DNA of 6,640 nucleotides from Rugosibacter sp. (GTDB lineage: Bacteria > Pseudomonadota > Gammaproteobacteria > Burkholderiales > Rhodocyclaceae). Below are positions 5,267 to 6,640 of this stretch, one piece after another; positions within the stretch are counted from its first letter, which is position 1, and each line of letters opens with the position of its first letter. Made by a program: the position numbers and the translations under genes. Under the pieces are notes generated by a model. The model did no database searches, was not told the origin of the DNA, and saw nothing but the letters and a program-made list of their open reading frames with translations. The stretch covers positions 1 to 6,640 of the forward strand of contig JAUSQB010000170.1 in the NCBI GenBank assembly GCA_030652715.1, read 5' to 3'.

Positions 5267-5719
5267 ATGTCACAGACAGCTTTCCGTTCCATGTTAAGGG
5301 AGTTGGCCCGTTGCTATCAGGCCTTTGAAAGCTATGCCAGTACGCACATCCACCAGCAGGGGCTGACCATTGCCCAGTTTGACATTCTCGTCACACTGGG
5401 CAATGACCAAGGCATGACACCAAAAGAATTAGTCGAGAAAACCTTGATAACGAAAGGCACACTTACTGGCGTTGTTGATCGCTTACAGCTCAAGGGTTTG
5501 GTTAAACGAACACCGAGTACCCTCGATGGACGTAGCCAGATCATCACGCTGACCAAAAAAGGGCAAAACCTATTTGAGAAGGTATTTCCTGAACACTTGG
5601 CCTACATGGGCCAAGCGTTCGCCCATCTCCAATCGACAGAAATCAGTCATATCGGAGAAGCTCTAAGTAATTTACGCCACGCATTTCAAACTCAAAAACC
5701 TACGGGAGAAAAATCATGA
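5267..5719 (+). CDS. MarR-family transcriptional regulator
   Basis: A complete 150-residue MarR-family winged-helix protein of typical length. The DNA-binding domain spans about 32-100: TPKELVEKTLITKGTLTGVV (51-70) covers the helix-turn-helix and recognition helix, followed by DRLQLKGLVKRTPSTLDGRS (71-90) with the canonical DxR wing (D87-G-R89) and then ITLTKKG (93-99). Flanking N- and C-terminal helices form the usual dimer interface. It has a single cysteine (C16), so a two-cysteine OhrR-like switch is not possible within one chain. It leads an operon: its stop overlaps the start of cytochrome b561 by 4 nt, which implies translational coupling. No Shine-Dalgarno is visible ahead of the ATG; an in-frame ATG eight codons later also lacks one. 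It probably represses its own promoter. The ligand is unknown; phenolic acids are common in the family. Confidence 0.88.
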   Translation: MSQTAFRSMLRELARCYQAFESYASTHIHQQGLTIAQFDILVTLGNDQGMTPKELVEKTLITKGTLTGVVDRLQLKGLVKRTPSTLDGRSQIITLTKKGQNLFEKVFPEHLAYMGQAFAHLQSTEISHIGEALSNLRHAFQTQKPTGEKS

Positions 5720-6264
5720 GTCAGACAAATTCAGCAACCTATACGGGGGTCGCCATTGCCTTCCACTGGCTCATCGCGTTGCTGATTTTTGTCGCCTTCC
5801 CCCTTGGCGTCTATATGCACGAGCTGCCCTTGTCGCCCACTAAACTGCAACTGTACAGCTACCACAAATGGATGGGCATCACCGTGCTGGTACTCGCCAT
5901 TTTGCGCGTGCTGTGGCGTATTTCGCACCGCCCGCCAGCGCTACCTGACTTTTTACCCCGCTGGCAGCAGATCGCCACGCATACGGTGCATCACTCCTTG
6001 TACCTGCTCCTGGTGCTCATTCCACTTTCGGGCTGGCTTATGAGTTCTGCCAAGGGCTTTCAAACAGTCTGGTTCGGCGTTTTTCCGCTGCCTGACCTGG
6101 TTACCAAAGACAAAATGCTGGCCGACTTCTTTCAGGAGATGCATGAAATATTGAACTTCGCGCTGCTGGGCCTAGTCTCTTTACACATTCTTGCCGCGTT
6201 AAAACATCACTTTATCAACCGCGACGGAATTCTCGCTCGCATGCTGTCAACACGTCCCAGATAA
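5716..6264 (+). CDS. cytochrome b561 family protein (YceJ/CybB-like)
   Basis: A complete 182-residue inner-membrane di-haem b-type cytochrome. Four hydrophobic segments are seen at about 14-34, 52-68, 93-110 and 147-164. Candidate haem-ligand histidines are H17 (FHWL), H50 (YHKWMG), H143 (EMHE) and H157 (SLHILAALKHH), in positions close to those I recall for Escherichia coli CybB. The family oxidises membrane quinol or passes electrons to quinone or superoxide. The ATG overlaps the marR stop (ATGA) and is served by GGGAG at 5704-5708, 7 nt upstream. A yceI-type gene follows 27 nt downstream, as in the E. coli yceJ-yceI operon, and this favours a YceJ-like role linked to the YceI protein. The family assignment is firm; the exact electron partner is not known. 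Confidence 0.9.
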   Translation: MSQTNSATYTGVAIAFHWLIALLIFVAFPLGVYMHELPLSPTKLQLYSYHKWMGITVLVLAILRVLWRISHRPPALPDFLPRWQQIATHTVHHSLYLLLVLIPLSGWLMSSAKGFQTVWFGVFPLPDLVTKDKMLADFFQEMHEILNFALLGLVSLHILAALKHHFINRDGILARMLSTRPR

Positions 6265-6291
6265 TCCCCCCACCCACTCAGGAGAACCCTC

Positions 6292-6640
6292 ATGATGCTG
6301 AAGAAAATTTCTTTTTTTGCACTCGCTGCCTGCTTTGCCTCCCCTTTATTCGCGGCGCCGGAAACTTATGTGATTGAAGGCTCACACACCTTTCCTCGTT
6401 TCGAATACAGCCATCTGGGCTATTCAACCCAGGTACAACGTTTTAATAAAACCACTGGAAACATCACGCTGGATCGCGCCGCAGGAAGCGGCAGCGTTGA
6501 TGTGATTATCGATGCCAAATCAGTAGATACCGGCTTCGCCCTGTTCGATTCGCATATTCAAGGCACAGATTTTTTCGATACAGCCGCTTTCCCAACCATT
6601 ACCTTCAAATCCAATCAGCTCACATTTGCGAACGACAAGC
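6292..6640 (+). CDS. yceI: YceI-family periplasmic protein, 3' end beyond window
   Basis: The first 116 residues of a secreted lipocalin-like YceI protein. A Sec signal peptide (two lysines at 4-5, hydrophobic 6-20, cleavage likely after A21 or A22) precedes the mature domain. Family motifs are VIEGSHTFPRFEYSHLG (27-43), GSVDVIIDAKSVDTG (67-81), and the strongly characteristic DFFDTAAFPTITFKSNQL (93-110). YceI proteins fold as a beta-barrel that can bind long isoprenoid chains such as ubiquinone tails. This suggests a periplasmic quinone- or lipid-binding partner for the cytochrome b561 encoded just upstream. The AGGAG at 6280-6284 lies 7 nt before the first of two consecutive ATG codons (6292 and 6295), favouring the first. 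Only the C-terminal third is missing; nothing indicates truncation in the genome. Confidence 0.9.
   Translation, partial: MMLKKISFFALAACFASPLFAAPETYVIEGSHTFPRFEYSHLGYSTQVQRFNKTTGNITLDRAAGSGSVDVIIDAKSVDTGFALFDSHIQGTDFFDTAAFPTITFKSNQLTFANDK

Noticed and set aside
5267..5730. Shared MSQT N-terminus of the MarR and cytochrome b561 proteins, suggesting a small duplication
   Set aside because: The codons differ and similarity ends after four to five residues; most likely chance.

Overview
The window looks like part of an aromatic-compound catabolic locus from a Gram-negative, moderate-GC proteobacterium. A betaproteobacterium (Burkholderiales-like) is my best guess; this rests on gene content and a NahR-like regulator, and a gammaproteobacterium is not excluded. 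Coding density is high. Almost every gene has a plausible Shine-Dalgarno sequence, and there is no tRNA, rRNA, CRISPR array or insertion sequence. No gene-free stretch exceeds about 185 bases.

Region 1 (1-4060, all on the minus strand, read right to left) is a probable catabolic operon of five genes: a NahAb-type Rieske ferredoxin, a luciferase-like (LLM) flavin-dependent monooxygenase, an alpha/beta hydrolase, a NahAa-type ferredoxin reductase, and the N-terminal part of a NahE-type hydratase-aldolase that runs off the left edge. The ferredoxin and reductase form the electron chain of a three-component ring-hydroxylating dioxygenase. The catalytic oxygenase subunits are not in the window and should lie further left. 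The aldolase cleaves an arylidene-pyruvate side chain to an aromatic aldehyde and pyruvate. The LLM monooxygenase and hydrolase are not part of the classical naphthalene upper pathway and are the unusual element.

Region 2 (4061-5150) is a 184-base divergent promoter region followed by a LysR-type regulator on the plus strand. Its sequence resembles NahR (salicylate-responsive activator of nah/sal operons) along most of its length. The intergenic region has overlapping divergent promoter-like elements, small dyads and a 7-bp inverted repeat in the presumed leader of the catabolic operon.

Region 3 (5151-6640, plus strand) is a separate unit: a MarR-family repressor with a good sigma70-like promoter and a near-palindromic operator candidate at its start point, then a cytochrome b561 (4-nt overlap), then a secreted YceI-family protein cut by the right edge. 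The b561-YceI pair matches the yceJ-yceI arrangement of Escherichia coli and suggests a membrane/periplasmic quinone or redox role. Its proximity to aromatic catabolism may be functional (phenol or quinone stress) or accidental.
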